Origin: Pseudomonas sp.
Lineage (GTDB): Bacteria > Pseudomonadota > Gammaproteobacteria > Pseudomonadales > Pseudomonadaceae
Assembly: GCF_030698175.1 (NCBI RefSeq)
Contig: NZ_JAUYNT010000042.1
Location: 1-64,000, forward strand
DNA length: 64,000 nucleotides
Direction: 5' to 3'
Every line of letters starts with the position of its first letter. Positions within the stretch are counted from its first letter, which is position 1. The notes beneath the pieces were generated by a model, which saw nothing but the letters and a program-made list of their open reading frames with translations, did no database searches and was not told where the DNA came from. Made by a program: the position numbers and the translations under genes. Positions 1 to 8,360 of this stretch are shown here, piece after piece.

Positions 1-116
1 AAGCCTTGTGCGCAGTGATGCGCAAGTATCTGACCGGCGTTTGGGCCTGCATCCAGCAGGGCGAGCGCTTTGATTCCAGCAAACTGTTCAGCAGCATTCA
101 CCAAGTGAAAGCTTGA
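1..116 (+). mobile_element. IS110-family transposase, C-terminal fragment cut by window edge
   Basis: An open frame runs from the left edge (first full codon at 3) to TGA at 114-116 and encodes 37 residues ending in SSIHQVKA. The segment reading RKYLTGVWACIQQGERFDSS is, from memory, the typical tail of Pseudomonas IS110-type transposases. Most of the gene lies outside the window, so neither its integrity nor the left end of the element can be judged. No clear inverted repeat is visible after the stop, which fits IS110 elements, many of which lack them. It could also be a solo remnant rather than a full insertion. Confidence 0.65.
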
Positions 117-165
117 CCTCCAACAGAGTATCTACAAAAGCGGCGCACAACAGTTAACCGGGACA

Positions 166-1053
166 TCAAGCCGGACTGAGCGCCAGCTCGCGGCCATGCA
201 CACGATTGACCAGCCAACCAAATACACCGGCGGTAAAGAACATGATGAAACCGTAGAGCGCAGCGGGAATCGCCATGGTCGGGTTGTTCAGCAGCGCCGG
301 GCTCAGCGCCAAGGCAATCGCCAGGGTGCCGTTGTGGATGCCGATCTCCATGCCGATGGCGATTGACTGGCGCAGGCTGAGTTTCAGCAAGCGCGGTACC
401 CAGTAACCGACCGCCAAGCTGACCAGGTTAAACACCAGCGCCGCCAAGCCGACTTGCGGGGCGTATTCGACCACTGTGTTCCAGTCCTTGGCGATGGCCA
501 GCACTATGATCAGCAGCAAAAACAGACCGGAAAGAATCTTCACCGGTTTGTCCATGCGTGCGGCAAAGCCCGGCAACTGACGCTTGATCAACATGCCAAT
601 GGCCACCGGCCCCAGCACTATGGCAAACACCTGCACGACCTTGGCGAACTGCAGCGGGATGGCCTGATCGGCGGCCATAAAGTGATTGAGCGACAGGTTA
701 ACGATCAGCGGCATGGTCAGGATCGCGATCACCGAATTCACCGCCGTCAGGGTGATATTCAGCGCCACATCGCCATGGGCCAAGTGGCTGTACAGGTTGG
801 CGCTGGTGCCCCCTGGCGAGGCCGCCAACAGCATCAAGCCGACCGCCAAGGCCGGCGCCAAACCAAAGCCGGTGGCGATAAAAAAGCAGATCACCGGCAG
901 CAACAGCAGCTGGCAAACCAGCCCCACCAGCACCGGCTTGGGGAACTGCACCACCCGGGCAAAGTCGGCCAGACTCAGCGACAACCCCAGGCCGAGCATG
1001 ATGATGCCCAGCGCTACCGGAAGAAAAATAATTAACAGGGGATCGGCGGTCAT
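166..1053 (-). CDS. Bile acid:sodium symporter family transporter
   Basis: Encodes 295 residues that are almost wholly hydrophobic, with about ten predicted membrane segments, the usual size of the SBF/BASS family. Two family-typical polar patches are visible: PGGTSANLYSHLAHGDVALN near residues 80-100 and EIGIHNGTLAIALA near residue 235; these resemble the sodium- and substrate-binding crossover regions. The family takes up organic anions (bile acids, pantoate, keto acids) with sodium; the substrate here cannot be read from sequence. It is monocistronic, with the SDR gene upstream on the same strand but separated by a terminator, so the two are probably independently transcribed. Confidence 0.85.
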   Translation of the reverse strand: MTADPLLIIFLPVALGIIMLGLGLSLSLADFARVVQFPKPVLVGLVCQLLLLPVICFFIATGFGLAPALAVGLMLLAASPGGTSANLYSHLAHGDVALNITLTAVNSVIAILTMPLIVNLSLNHFMAADQAIPLQFAKVVQVFAIVLGPVAIGMLIKRQLPGFAARMDKPVKILSGLFLLLIIVLAIAKDWNTVVEYAPQVGLAALVFNLVSLAVGYWVPRLLKLSLRQSIAIGMEIGIHNGTLAIALALSPALLNNPTMAIPAALYGFIMFFTAGVFGWLVNRVHGRELALSPA

Positions 1054-1148
1054 TGTGGTTATTTCCTTTATTTAGACTGCAGCGATTGTGCCGGGCTGCG
1101 AGCATCTCCACCAGTGACTCTGCCGGCCAAGCCGATATCTATTCGCCA

Positions 1149-1186
1149 TAAAAAAGGCGCCATACAGAAAGTCTGTATAGCGCCTT
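1149..1186 (-). terminator. Rho-independent terminator of the SDR gene
   Basis: The arms AAGGCGC-ATACAG and CTGTAT-GCGCCTT flank a short loop. Read on the minus strand the stem is followed by a run of six T. It sits about 20 bp downstream of the stop of the dehydrogenase at 1205 and separates it from the symporter gene. Confidence 0.85.
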
Positions 1187-1204
1187 AGTATGCGGATGTC
1201 GCCA

Positions 1205-1966
1205 TTACATCGCGGTGACACCGCCATCAATCGCCAGCGCTTGGCCGGTGGTGAAGGCCGCGCCATCGCAGCACAGGTACATCACCGCCGCGGCAATTTC
1301 CTCGACCCGGCCGATGCGCCCAACCGGGTGCATGGAGGCAACGAATTCGCCCTTCTTCGGGTCGGCTTCATAGGCGCGGCGGAACATGTCGGTGTCTATC
1401 ACGGCCGGGCAGATGGCGTTGACGCGAATCTTCTTCTTGGCAAACTCGATGGCCGCCGACTTGGTCAGGCCGATCACCGCGTGTTTGGAGGCGCTGTAGA
1501 TGCTCATCTTCGGCGCGGCGCCTAAGCCTGCGATCGAGGCGGTATTGACGATAGCGCCGCCACCCTGGGCCAGCAGCAACGGCAACTGGTACTTCATGCA
1601 CAGCCAGACACCCTTGACGTTGACGCCCATGATGGCGTCGAACTCGGCCTCAGTGCCTTCGTTGAGCTTGCCCTTTTCGATCTCGATGCCGGCATTGTTA
1701 AAGGCGTAATCCAGCCGCCCGTAAGCCGCCACTGTCGCGGCCATCAGCGCCTGCACATCGGCGTCTTTAGTGACATCGCAACGCACGAACGTGGCCTCAC
1801 CACCGGCCTGACGGATCAACTCGGCCGTGCCCTCGCCGCCTGCGGCGTCAACATCCGCAACCACTACATTCAGCCCCTCGGCAGCAAAAGCCTGGGCGGT
1901 GGCGCGACCAATACCGGCAGCGGCGCCGGTGACCAGAGCAACCTGGCCGGAGAAACTCATGCTCAT
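1205..1966 (-). CDS. SDR family NAD(P)-dependent oxidoreductase
   Basis: A classical short-chain dehydrogenase of 253 residues, the standard length. The Rossmann dinucleotide motif TGAAAGIG is at residues 13-20, an acidic patch (ADVD, about 37-40) at the end of beta2 suggests NAD rather than NADP, NNAG is at 90-93, and the catalytic Ser144, Tyr157 and Lys161 (YSASK) are all present. The C-terminal DGGVTAM ending is common in the glucose-1-dehydrogenase-like and 2,5-dichloro-2,5-cyclohexadienediol dehydrogenase-like subgroup. Substrate unknown. Two in-frame ATG codons are close together (1966 and 1960); the first is used here. A strong terminator follows the gene. Confidence 0.88.
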   Translation of the reverse strand: MSMSFSGQVALVTGAAAGIGRATAQAFAAEGLNVVVADVDAAGGEGTAELIRQAGGEATFVRCDVTKDADVQALMAATVAAYGRLDYAFNNAGIEIEKGKLNEGTEAEFDAIMGVNVKGVWLCMKYQLPLLLAQGGGAIVNTASIAGLGAAPKMSIYSASKHAVIGLTKSAAIEFAKKKIRVNAICPAVIDTDMFRRAYEADPKKGEFVASMHPVGRIGRVEEIAAAVMYLCCDGAAFTTGQALAIDGGVTAM

Positions 1967-2184
1967 TTAACTGTCCTCTGCGGGAGTGATTAACCGCCAG
2001 CAGTCTAGCCAGTGCGCAAGCAGCGAGGCAGCACTATCAAACCCCCGGTTGGCAGCCTATGCAAAACGCTGATAAGCCAAGCGTAGCGAGCCGCAGCGGC
2101 GGCAACGCCCACCAGAACAGCCGCGCCAAGCATTGTCCGGCGGCAGATTTGCGCCTAAGGTGCTGGCCTCTCGCGCCCTCACGG

Positions 2185-3096
2185 ATGATCGCCATGCCAC
2201 GTCTGCTTTGCACCTTGGTGTTATTACTCTGCAGCCTTAACTGCCGGGCGGCCGACCCCGCGCAATTGGCCCTAGTGTTATATCCACAGGCGGCGCACTG
2301 GCTGCCGGTTGCCAAGCTACCGGCGCCCAGCCAGGCACGCTTCGACGAGATCAAATGGTTGCTGCGCAAGCATTATCTGGAGCAGCTGCCGGCAGACTCA
2401 CCCGAGGAGTCGCCGGATTGCTCCTTCATCACCCGCGCGCTGTACGAGCAAAACTCCACTGAACACTTTTACCAAGCCGACCTGAATGCCGATGGCGCAC
2501 CTGACCTGCTCTACAGCGGCACCGCGCAATGCCGTGAAGGCGCCCTGAGCCTGATTTGGTACGGCGCAGCAAATGGCTGGTTCTCCGGGCAAGTGAGCCG
2601 CAGTCCGAGTGAATTGCTATTTATTCAGCTGCAACCGAAAGCACAGTTTGTCGACTATCGGGCTGGTTGTTGCGGCGACCCCATAGAGAGCTACGCCATG
2701 GGTGAGCGCAAGCCCCCACAGGCTCGCGACCAGGTACCGGTGAGCCTGCAACTGCCGGACCTAACAACCCCCGTCAGCGGTCAATTAGCCGCCAAGGGCG
2801 GCGTCACCTTACGTACCTCGCCAGAGCGTCAAGACGCGTACAACCAAGGCTGGAGTGATAACTTCGGCACGGCCATGTTCGGCAATATCAGCCGCCGCTA
2901 CCTGCCCGGCGCAAGCCTGCAGCAGTTGCAGCAGTATCAGGACGCCCAAGGCGTGCAATGGCTGCTGGTCCGCATGGACAAAAACAGCGACATATTGGCG
3001 GTGCATAACCCACTGAACGTGACCATCGGCTGGATCGAAGCCGGCTGCCTGCAGGGCCCATGTAGCGGACCGGACTTCAACGCGAGCGTGCAATGA
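2185..3096 (+). CDS. Exported protein of unknown function with C-terminal SH3-like segment
   Basis: I do not recognise the family. The frame is open from 2059, but the first 42 residues look non-coding; starting at ATG 2185 (or 2194) gives about 300 residues with a clear Sec signal (MPRLLCTLVLLLCSLNCRAA, cleavage after AA). The mature part contains a Cys pair CC and a D-N-D-G-like stretch (DLNADGAPDLLYSG) near residue 110 resembling an FG-GAP or calcium-loop repeat. The C-terminal 100 residues (GGVTLRTSP, then WLLVRMDKNS and GWIEAGCLQGPC) look like a bacterial SH3 domain, normally a cell-wall or peptide-binding module. Probably a periplasmic protein; flanking genes give no functional clue. 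Confidence 0.6.
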   Translation: MIAMPRLLCTLVLLLCSLNCRAADPAQLALVLYPQAAHWLPVAKLPAPSQARFDEIKWLLRKHYLEQLPADSPEESPDCSFITRALYEQNSTEHFYQADLNADGAPDLLYSGTAQCREGALSLIWYGAANGWFSGQVSRSPSELLFIQLQPKAQFVDYRAGCCGDPIESYAMGERKPPQARDQVPVSLQLPDLTTPVSGQLAAKGGVTLRTSPERQDAYNQGWSDNFGTAMFGNISRRYLPGASLQQLQQYQDAQGVQWLLVRMDKNSDILAVHNPLNVTIGWIEAGCLQGPCSGPDFNASVQ

Positions 3097-3236
3097 TCAC
3101 GCTTAGCCAGCCGCTCAAGCTTTATCAGTTAAATAGATCTCGCGGTATTTCGCGACGCGGCAAAACTTGCCCGCAGGCCGATTCGGGGCTATCAAAGAAG
3201 GCTACCCATCAGCGTTACCAGCCATGAGTGCCTGCC

Positions 3237-4244
3237 ATGAGTGTCCATCACAACCGTCAATTCTTACTCGCCCAACGCCCGCAAGGCCTACCCAGCCGGG
3301 AAACCTTCAGCTATGTCGAAACCGTTCTCGGCGAACCGGGGCCGGGGCAAATTCTGGTCAAAAATGAATACCTGTCGCTGGACCCGGCCATGCGCGGCTG
3401 GATGAACGACGCCAAGTCCTATATCCCGCCAGTCGGTTTGGGTGAAGTGATGCGCGCCCTCGGCGTCGGCAAGGTAATCGCCTCGCAAAATCCGGGCTTT
3501 GCCGTGGGTGACTACGTTAATGGCGCACTCGGCGTGCAGGATTACTTTCTCGGCGAACCCAAGGGCTTCTATAAGATCGATCCAAGCCGTGCGCCGTTGC
3601 CGCTGTACCTGTCGGCGCTCGGCATGACCGGCATGACCGCCTACTTCGCGCTGCTCGATGTCGGCCAGCCGAAAGCGGGCGAAACCGTGGTGATCTCCGG
3701 CGCGGCCGGTGCGGTCGGCAGCATTGCCGGGCAAATCGCCAAGCTCAAAGGCTGCCGGGTGATTGGCATTGCCGGCGGCGCCGAGAAGTGCAAATCGCTG
3801 ATCGACGAACTGGGTTTTGACGGTGTGATCGACTACAAAAACGAAGACGTGGTCGCCGGCCTCAAGCGTGAATGCCCGAAAGGCGTGGATGTGTATTTCG
3901 ACAACGTCGGTGGCGACATTCTCGATGCGGTGCTGACCCGCCTGGCCTTCAAGGCGCGGGTGATCATCTGCGGCGCCATCAGCCAGTACAACAACAAACA
4001 AGCGGTTAAAGGCCCGGCCAACTACCTAAACTTGCTGGTCAACAGCGCCCGCATGGAAGGCATGGTGGTGATGACCTACGCCCCGCGCTTTGCCGAGGCC
4101 GCCGCAGAGATGGGCGGCTGGCTGGCCAGCGGCAAGATCAAGAGTCGCGAAGACATAGTGGTCGGCCTGGAAACCTTCCCAGAAACCCTGCTGAAACTGT
4201 TCAGCGGCGAGAACTTCGGCAAGCTGGTGTTGAAGGTCGAATAA
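3237..4244 (+). CDS. NADP-dependent MDR-family oxidoreductase (CurA / prostaglandin-reductase type)
   Basis: Encodes 335 residues of the zinc-independent medium-chain reductase group that reduces alpha,beta-unsaturated carbonyls with NADPH. Visible motifs are the N-terminal LSLDPAMRGWM segment characteristic of the leukotriene B4 dehydrogenase/CurA group, the nucleotide fold GAAGAVGSIAGQIAKLKG near residue 155, the FDNVGG signature near residue 220 and CGAISQYN after it. The open frame begins at GTG 3228, but ATG 3237 (MSVHHNRQ) matches the usual family start. Likely role is detoxification of reactive enones or quinones. Monocistronic, followed by a REP-like palindrome. Confidence 0.88.
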   Translation: MSVHHNRQFLLAQRPQGLPSRETFSYVETVLGEPGPGQILVKNEYLSLDPAMRGWMNDAKSYIPPVGLGEVMRALGVGKVIASQNPGFAVGDYVNGALGVQDYFLGEPKGFYKIDPSRAPLPLYLSALGMTGMTAYFALLDVGQPKAGETVVISGAAGAVGSIAGQIAKLKGCRVIGIAGGAEKCKSLIDELGFDGVIDYKNEDVVAGLKRECPKGVDVYFDNVGGDILDAVLTRLAFKARVIICGAISQYNNKQAVKGPANYLNLLVNSARMEGMVVMTYAPRFAEAAAEMGGWLASGKIKSREDIVVGLETFPETLLKLFSGENFGKLVLKVE

Positions 4245-4261
4245 ACCGGCGGGCGCCAACA

Positions 4262-4301
4262 ATGGTGGGTTACGCCGCTACGCGGCTAACCCACCCTACG
4301 C
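4262..4301. repeat. REP-like palindrome (GTGGGTTA / TAACCCAC family)
   Basis: A perfect stem of GTGGGTTA and TAACCCAC arms, with an inner CGCCG/GCGGC stem, closes a tiny loop and ends in CCTACG. It lies between two convergent genes (the MDR reductase and pyrF) and may act as their terminator. The same arms recur at 6965-7079. Confidence 0.75.
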
Positions 4302-4315
4302 TTGAACTTCTGCGT

Positions 4316-5011
4316 TTAACCCAACTCTGCCAGCACTGCCGCCAAGGCTTGCTGCGGGTTGGCGGCTTGGCTGATCGGCCGACCTATGACCAGGTAATCG
4401 GAGCCTGCCTGCAAGGCCTGCGCCGGGGTCAGAATCCGCCGCTGATCATCCTGGGCACTGCCGGCCGGACGAATCCCCGGCGTCACCAACTGCAACTGCG
4501 GATGCGCGGCTTTCAGGGCGCTGGCCTCCTGGGCCGAGCAGACCAAACCATCCAAACCGGCCTGCTGAGCCAAACCGGCCAGACGCAGCACCTGCGCCTG
4601 CGGCTCGATATCCAGACCAATACCGGCCAGGTCCTCACGCTCCATGCTGGTCAGCACGGTCACGCCGATCAGCAAGGGTTTGGGCCCGCTGAGTTGCTCC
4701 AGGGTTTCGCGACAGGCGGCCATCATCCGCAGGCCACCGCTGCAGTGCACATTGACCATCCATACGCCCAACTCGGCCGCCGCTTTTACCGCCATGGCGG
4801 TGGTGTTGGGAATGTCATGGAATTTCAAATCGAGAAACACTTCAAAACCCTGCGCCTGCAAGGCCTCGACTATCGACGGCCCGCAGCGGGTGAACAGTTC
4901 TTTGCCGACTTTGAGCCGGCACTGGCGTGGGTCGAGCTGAGCCGCCAACGCCAAGGCAGCGTCAGCGGTGGGGAAATCGAGGGCGACGATGATGGGACTC
5001 TGGCAGGACAT
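4316..5011 (-). CDS. pyrF: Orotidine 5'-phosphate decarboxylase
   Basis: Catalyses the last step of UMP synthesis, decarboxylating OMP. The 231-residue product has the expected length and carries the hallmark DLKFHDIPNT at residues 61-70 (catalytic Asp61, Lys63, Asp66), an earlier lysine in RLKVGKELF (residue 34) and the phosphate-binding end VTPGIRP followed by YLVIGRPI. Start ATG 5011 gives MSCQSPIIVALDFP, as in other pseudomonads. The gene is convergent with the MDR reductase and upstream of nothing obviously co-transcribed. All catalytic residues are intact. Confidence 0.96.
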   Translation of the reverse strand: MSCQSPIIVALDFPTADAALALAAQLDPRQCRLKVGKELFTRCGPSIVEALQAQGFEVFLDLKFHDIPNTTAMAVKAAAELGVWMVNVHCSGGLRMMAACRETLEQLSGPKPLLIGVTVLTSMEREDLAGIGLDIEPQAQVLRLAGLAQQAGLDGLVCSAQEASALKAAHPQLQLVTPGIRPAGSAQDDQRRILTPAQALQAGSDYLVIGRPISQAANPQQALAAVLAELG

Positions 5012-5087
5012 GGCGGCTTCTCTGGCTAATCAAAACGCGCGCATTGTACCGCTTGAGCGGGGCTGCCGACCTATAGGCGGCGCAGTT

Positions 5088-5828
5088 TTAAAGCAAATTG
5101 CTCACGGCAAAAGCGGTCATAAAACCGGCCAGGGTGATTAACCCAGTGAAGGCATGGGTCTCGGCAAAGGCTTCGGGAATCAGCGTATCGACCAGCATGC
5201 ACAGCACCGCACCGGCCGAGAAACCCAGCGCAAACGACAACCACAGCGGTGACAGATCGGCCATCAACAACGGCCCGAGCATGGCCGCCACCCCGGAGAG
5301 CAGCACAATCACCCCCCAAACGCTGAACACATAGGCGGCGCTGCGACCCTCGGCCTTAAGCCCGGCGGCGCTGGCCAAACCTTCCGGCAAGTTGGCCAGC
5401 AGGATCGCAATCATCATCACCAAGCTGACATTGCCGCCACCGAGCAAGCCCAGACCCAGGCCCAAGGATTCTGGAATACCATCCAGAAATGCCCCGGCGG
5501 CAATCAGCAAACCCACCACTGGCGCCTTGCCCGACGACTTGCTGCGATGCTTACGCTCCTGGTGCTCAAGCCATTCATTGGCCGCGACAAAAACCACCCC
5601 ACCGGCCAGCAAACCGCCCAAGGTCGGCCAAATACCGCCGAGGCGCTGGGCTTCGGGGATCTGCTCAAAACACAGCGCGGCAATCAGCACGCCACTGCCA
5701 TAGGCCATGACGGTGGCCACCACCTTGCGTGGCAGACTCCAGTAAAAACCAATCAAAGCCCCCACCAACAAGCTGCTGGCGGCCAGCCAAGCCCAAAGCC
5801 CGGCCTGTAAAACAATCGCCAACGACAT
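5088..5828 (-). CDS. ZIP-family metal transporter-like membrane protein
   Basis: Encodes 246 residues with about eight membrane segments and a short Lys/Arg/His-rich cytoplasmic loop (HQERKHRSKSSGK, near residue 93). Two ZIP-type signature helices are visible, LDGIPESLGLG (about 115-125) and LLANLPEGLAS (about 143-153). The canonical HN-x-PEG histidine of zinc transporters is replaced in both, so metal specificity is uncertain and the protein may belong to the less-studied bacterial ZIP branch. Inner-membrane location is expected. Monocistronic, divergent from the CorA-like gene that follows. Confidence 0.8.
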   Translation of the reverse strand: MSLAIVLQAGLWAWLAASSLLVGALIGFYWSLPRKVVATVMAYGSGVLIAALCFEQIPEAQRLGGIWPTLGGLLAGGVVFVAANEWLEHQERKHRSKSSGKAPVVGLLIAAGAFLDGIPESLGLGLGLLGGGNVSLVMMIAILLANLPEGLASAAGLKAEGRSAAYVFSVWGVIVLLSGVAAMLGPLLMADLSPLWLSFALGFSAGAVLCMLVDTLIPEAFAETHAFTGLITLAGFMTAFAVSNLL

Positions 5829-5969
5829 GCAGGCTCCCCCTAAAAAGCAGCAAGGCTACCGGCTCAGACGCCGGGCTGCTTGCTTATTGCCGTGAAAAAC
5901 CTGGTCTGCGATGGGTTAAGCTGAGTTTTTGCACCGACTGATTTTCACCAGCAAGGATTGGATACGCAG

Positions 5970-6941
5970 ATGGGACGAGTAGTAGCTGCAGCGGTTTACG
6001 CCGAAGGTAAAAAGGTCGCCGACATTAACTTGGATGAAGGCGCCGCGTGGGCCGCCAAGCCCGAGCACTTTGTCTGGATTGGTCTGCAGCAGCCCAACAG
6101 CGAAGAGCTGGCCAGCCTGCAGCGGCAATTTAACCTGCATGACCTGGCCATCAGCGACGCTCTGGGGCAGCACAGCCGGCCGAAACTGGAAACCTTTGGC
6201 GATGCGCTGTTTATGGTGCTCTACGCGCCACTGCGGGTCGACGGCAAACTGGAGTTTATCGAAACCCACATTTTTGCCGGCACCGGCTACATCATCAGCG
6301 CCCGTTACGGCGACTCATCGCCCTACTCCCACGTGCGCCAAAGCTGTGAAGCCAAGCCGCTGCTGCTGGCCAACGGCGAAGACTTTGTGCTCTACGCGCT
6401 GCTCAACTTCGTGGTGGAAACCTATCGGCCGGTCACCGAGCTGATTCACAGTGAGATAGACAAACTGGAACAAAACGTCCTCGGCCAATCCCTTAACCAG
6501 GGCGACATCGAGCGTATCCACGGCCTGCGCCGCGACTTGCTGCGCCTGCACCGCCACGTCGCCCCGCTGGCAGAGGTCTGCCAAGAGCTGCAAAGCCTGT
6601 CGTTTCCCTTTATCGACAAACATATGCGGCCGTACTTTCGCGACGTGGCGATTCACGTCAACCGCCTGCTGGAAGACTTGACCGTACTGCGCGACATCGC
6701 CAGCCAAACCATCGAAATCGGCTTGCTGCTCGAGTCATCACGACAGAGCGTGGTGCAACGCAAATTCGCCGCCTGGGCGGCCATTCTGGCCTTCCCAACG
6801 GCGGTTGCCGGCATCTACGGGATGAACTTTCAGAATATGCCGGAGCTGACCTGGCACTACGGCTACTTCGGCGTACTGGGCGTTATCGGCGTGGGCTGCT
6901 GCACGTTATTCGCCAACTTCAAACGTCTGGGCTGGCTGTAG
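5970..6941 (+). CDS. CorA-family magnesium/divalent cation transporter
   Basis: Encodes about 323 residues with a long cytoplasmic N-terminal domain and two C-terminal membrane helices, the first ending in the signature GIYGMNFQNMPEL (GMN motif of the CorA pore). CorA and ZntB proteins are pentameric Mg2+ or Zn2+ channels. The N-terminus lacks features that would separate CorA from ZntB. Translation could begin at TTG 5958, but AGCAAGGA at 5950-5957 is better placed for ATG 5970, so that start is used. The gene is divergent from the ZIP-like gene, suggesting a local pair of metal transporters with independent control. Confidence 0.88.
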   Translation: MGRVVAAAVYAEGKKVADINLDEGAAWAAKPEHFVWIGLQQPNSEELASLQRQFNLHDLAISDALGQHSRPKLETFGDALFMVLYAPLRVDGKLEFIETHIFAGTGYIISARYGDSSPYSHVRQSCEAKPLLLANGEDFVLYALLNFVVETYRPVTELIHSEIDKLEQNVLGQSLNQGDIERIHGLRRDLLRLHRHVAPLAEVCQELQSLSFPFIDKHMRPYFRDVAIHVNRLLEDLTVLRDIASQTIEIGLLLESSRQSVVQRKFAAWAAILAFPTAVAGIYGMNFQNMPELTWHYGYFGVLGVIGVGCCTLFANFKRLGWL

Positions 6942-6964
6942 TTACCGACCAATTTGAGGGCAAT

Positions 6965-7079
6965 GCGTAGGGTGGGTTAGCGGCGCGGACGGTGGTTGCT
7001 TGCATCACCGCGCAAGCCGGGCGCCGCGTAACCCACCATGCGGTTTGCCGGTCGAGCGCCATGGTGGGTTACGTGGCGC
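6965..7079. repeat. Composite of REP-like palindromes (TAACCCACC family)
   Basis: Contains CGTAGGGTGGGTTAGCGGCG at 6965, its inverted partner ending CGCGTAACCCACCATGCGG at 7040, and a third half-site CATGGTGGGTTACG at 7060. The arms match those of the palindrome at 4262-4301. It occupies the space between the convergent CorA-like and amidotransferase genes. Confidence 0.7.
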
Positions 7080-7162
7080 ACACATTGAACAGTGGGTTTT
7101 CAAACCTTGTCCTGCGCCACTAACCCACAAAAGCTGTGTGCAACAGGTAACTGGGACAAAGC

Positions 7163-7879
7163 TTAACGCTTGCCCTGCTCGACAAAACGCATCATCCACT
7201 CGGCCACCATCTGGCCTTGCTGCTCATGCTGCAGGCTGGTGAGACCGCGCTTGTACACCTGCTGGCCGTACATATCCTGGCGGATTTCCAGCACCGAGCG
7301 CGAGTAATCGTGGTCAAACTCCGGGTGACCCTGGAAGCACAACACCTGATCGCCAATGCAATAAGCGCCAATCGGGCAGAACTCGCTGCTGGCCAGAATG
7401 GTGGCGTTATCCGGGGCCACGGTGACCTGATCTTGGTGGCTGATCAGCATGGCCAAACGCTCGGTGCTCGGCTGCATCCAGGCCGGCTGCTCACTGATTT
7501 CATAGTGGTGCACGCCAACGCCCCAGCCCTGAATGGCCCGTTCGGTTTTACCACCCAACAACAAGGCCAGTAACTGATGACCAAAACACACACCCATCAG
7601 CTTGTCGCCCAGTTGATAACGCTTCAGCAAAAACACCCGCAGGGTTGCAATCCAGGGATCGCTGCCGAAGGAGTCGGCCTTGCTGCCGGTGATCAGATAA
7701 GCGTCGTAGTGCTGTTGATCGTCCGGGTATTGGCCGGCAACTACATTGAACACCTCAAACTCGGCCGCGATCGGCTGACGGGCGAATAAACGCTGAAACA
7801 TCCGACCATAACCCTGAAATTGGCCAACCAAATCGGGGTGAATATTATCGGTCTCAAGGATGCAAATACGCAGTGGCAT
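7163..7879 (-). CDS. Class I glutamine amidotransferase (GMP synthase-like GATase domain)
   Basis: A single-domain GATase of 238 residues. The nucleophile elbow GVCFGHQLLA places the catalytic Cys at residue 98, and GHPEF places His185 and Glu187, completing the triad. Stand-alone proteins of this group are often annotated as GMP synthase-like and can act as gamma-glutamyl hydrolases or supply ammonia to a partner synthetase; the acceptor is unknown. The open frame extends to 7933, but ATG 7879 (MPLRICILETDNIHPD) fits family starts and is preceded by an AGGAAACC-like ribosome site. No partner synthetase gene is adjacent. Confidence 0.85.
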   Translation of the reverse strand: MPLRICILETDNIHPDLVGQFQGYGRMFQRLFARQPIAAEFEVFNVVAGQYPDDQQHYDAYLITGSKADSFGSDPWIATLRVFLLKRYQLGDKLMGVCFGHQLLALLLGGKTERAIQGWGVGVHHYEISEQPAWMQPSTERLAMLISHQDQVTVAPDNATILASSEFCPIGAYCIGDQVLCFQGHPEFDHDYSRSVLEIRQDMYGQQVYKRGLTSLQHEQQGQMVAEWMMRFVEQGKR

Positions 7880-8360
7880 GCAGGTTTCCTGAAGCAGTGA
7901 ATGACAAGGTAAAGTGTTTGTTTTTTTTAACACAGATAGGCATTTATGAAAACCTCTCGGCGGGCAAAAGGCGCAATTAGCCTGACCTTTTATCGCCGTC
8001 CAAATGACCCAGGCACTACAACTTTACCCCCGCGATTCAACGCAGAATTTGCCCATTTGCCCACGGCCGCCTGCAACAAGGTCATAGCCCCGGCAGCGGC
8101 TTTTGTTCTAAATTCGCCACTGGCGCATTTTCAGGCAGCGTGAAAACTACTGCGCTCGGTTATGCAGCGTTAAAAACAGGCTCGGAAAGCGCCTTGGCGC
8201 TAACGCGCTGTAGCGCGGCCCGGAGGGCGAGTGCAACGAGTACTGCTCATTTACAACTCGTAAACTCCGCGTCCTCGCCTGTTTTTGCCTTGCCTAACCT
8301 TCGCTCGCTACGTTTTCACACTGCCTGTTTCCCCGAACAATAACCACAAGCGCGAGAGCC
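7880..8360. other. 481-bp intergenic region without a convincing gene
   Basis: The first part (to about 8130) is moderately AT-rich, with a T-run at 7921-7928 next to the amidotransferase start, and probably holds the divergent promoters. The second part is filled by the palindromic element at 8131-8327. Short frames here have no ribosome site or recognisable product. Confidence 0.6.
8131..8327. repeat. 197-bp imperfect palindromic element (MITE-like)
   Basis: Left arm 8131-8181 and right arm 8277-8327 are inverted copies. The inner ends match exactly as AAAAACAGGC / GCCTGTTTTT, and the outer ends as CAGGCAG-GTGAAAAC / GTTTTCAC-CTGCCTG, with a more diverged centre. The 95-bp middle holds further small stems (GCGCC-TT-GGCGC; CGAGT...ACTCG). 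Such a structure is typical of non-autonomous mobile elements or of a structured RNA. It stands just upstream of the acyl-CoA synthetase gene. Confidence 0.65.

Noticed and set aside
454..1035. Long plus-strand frame opposite the symporter gene
   Set aside because: Gln/His/Arg-rich composition typical of an antisense shadow in high-GC DNA; the minus-strand gene has a clear family match.
7946..8143. 65-codon plus-strand frame after the amidotransferase promoter
   Set aside because: No ribosome site or recognisable product and it runs into the palindromic element.
8140..8343. 67-codon frame inside the 197-bp palindrome
   Set aside because: It is created by the palindrome itself; no coding bias or ribosome site.
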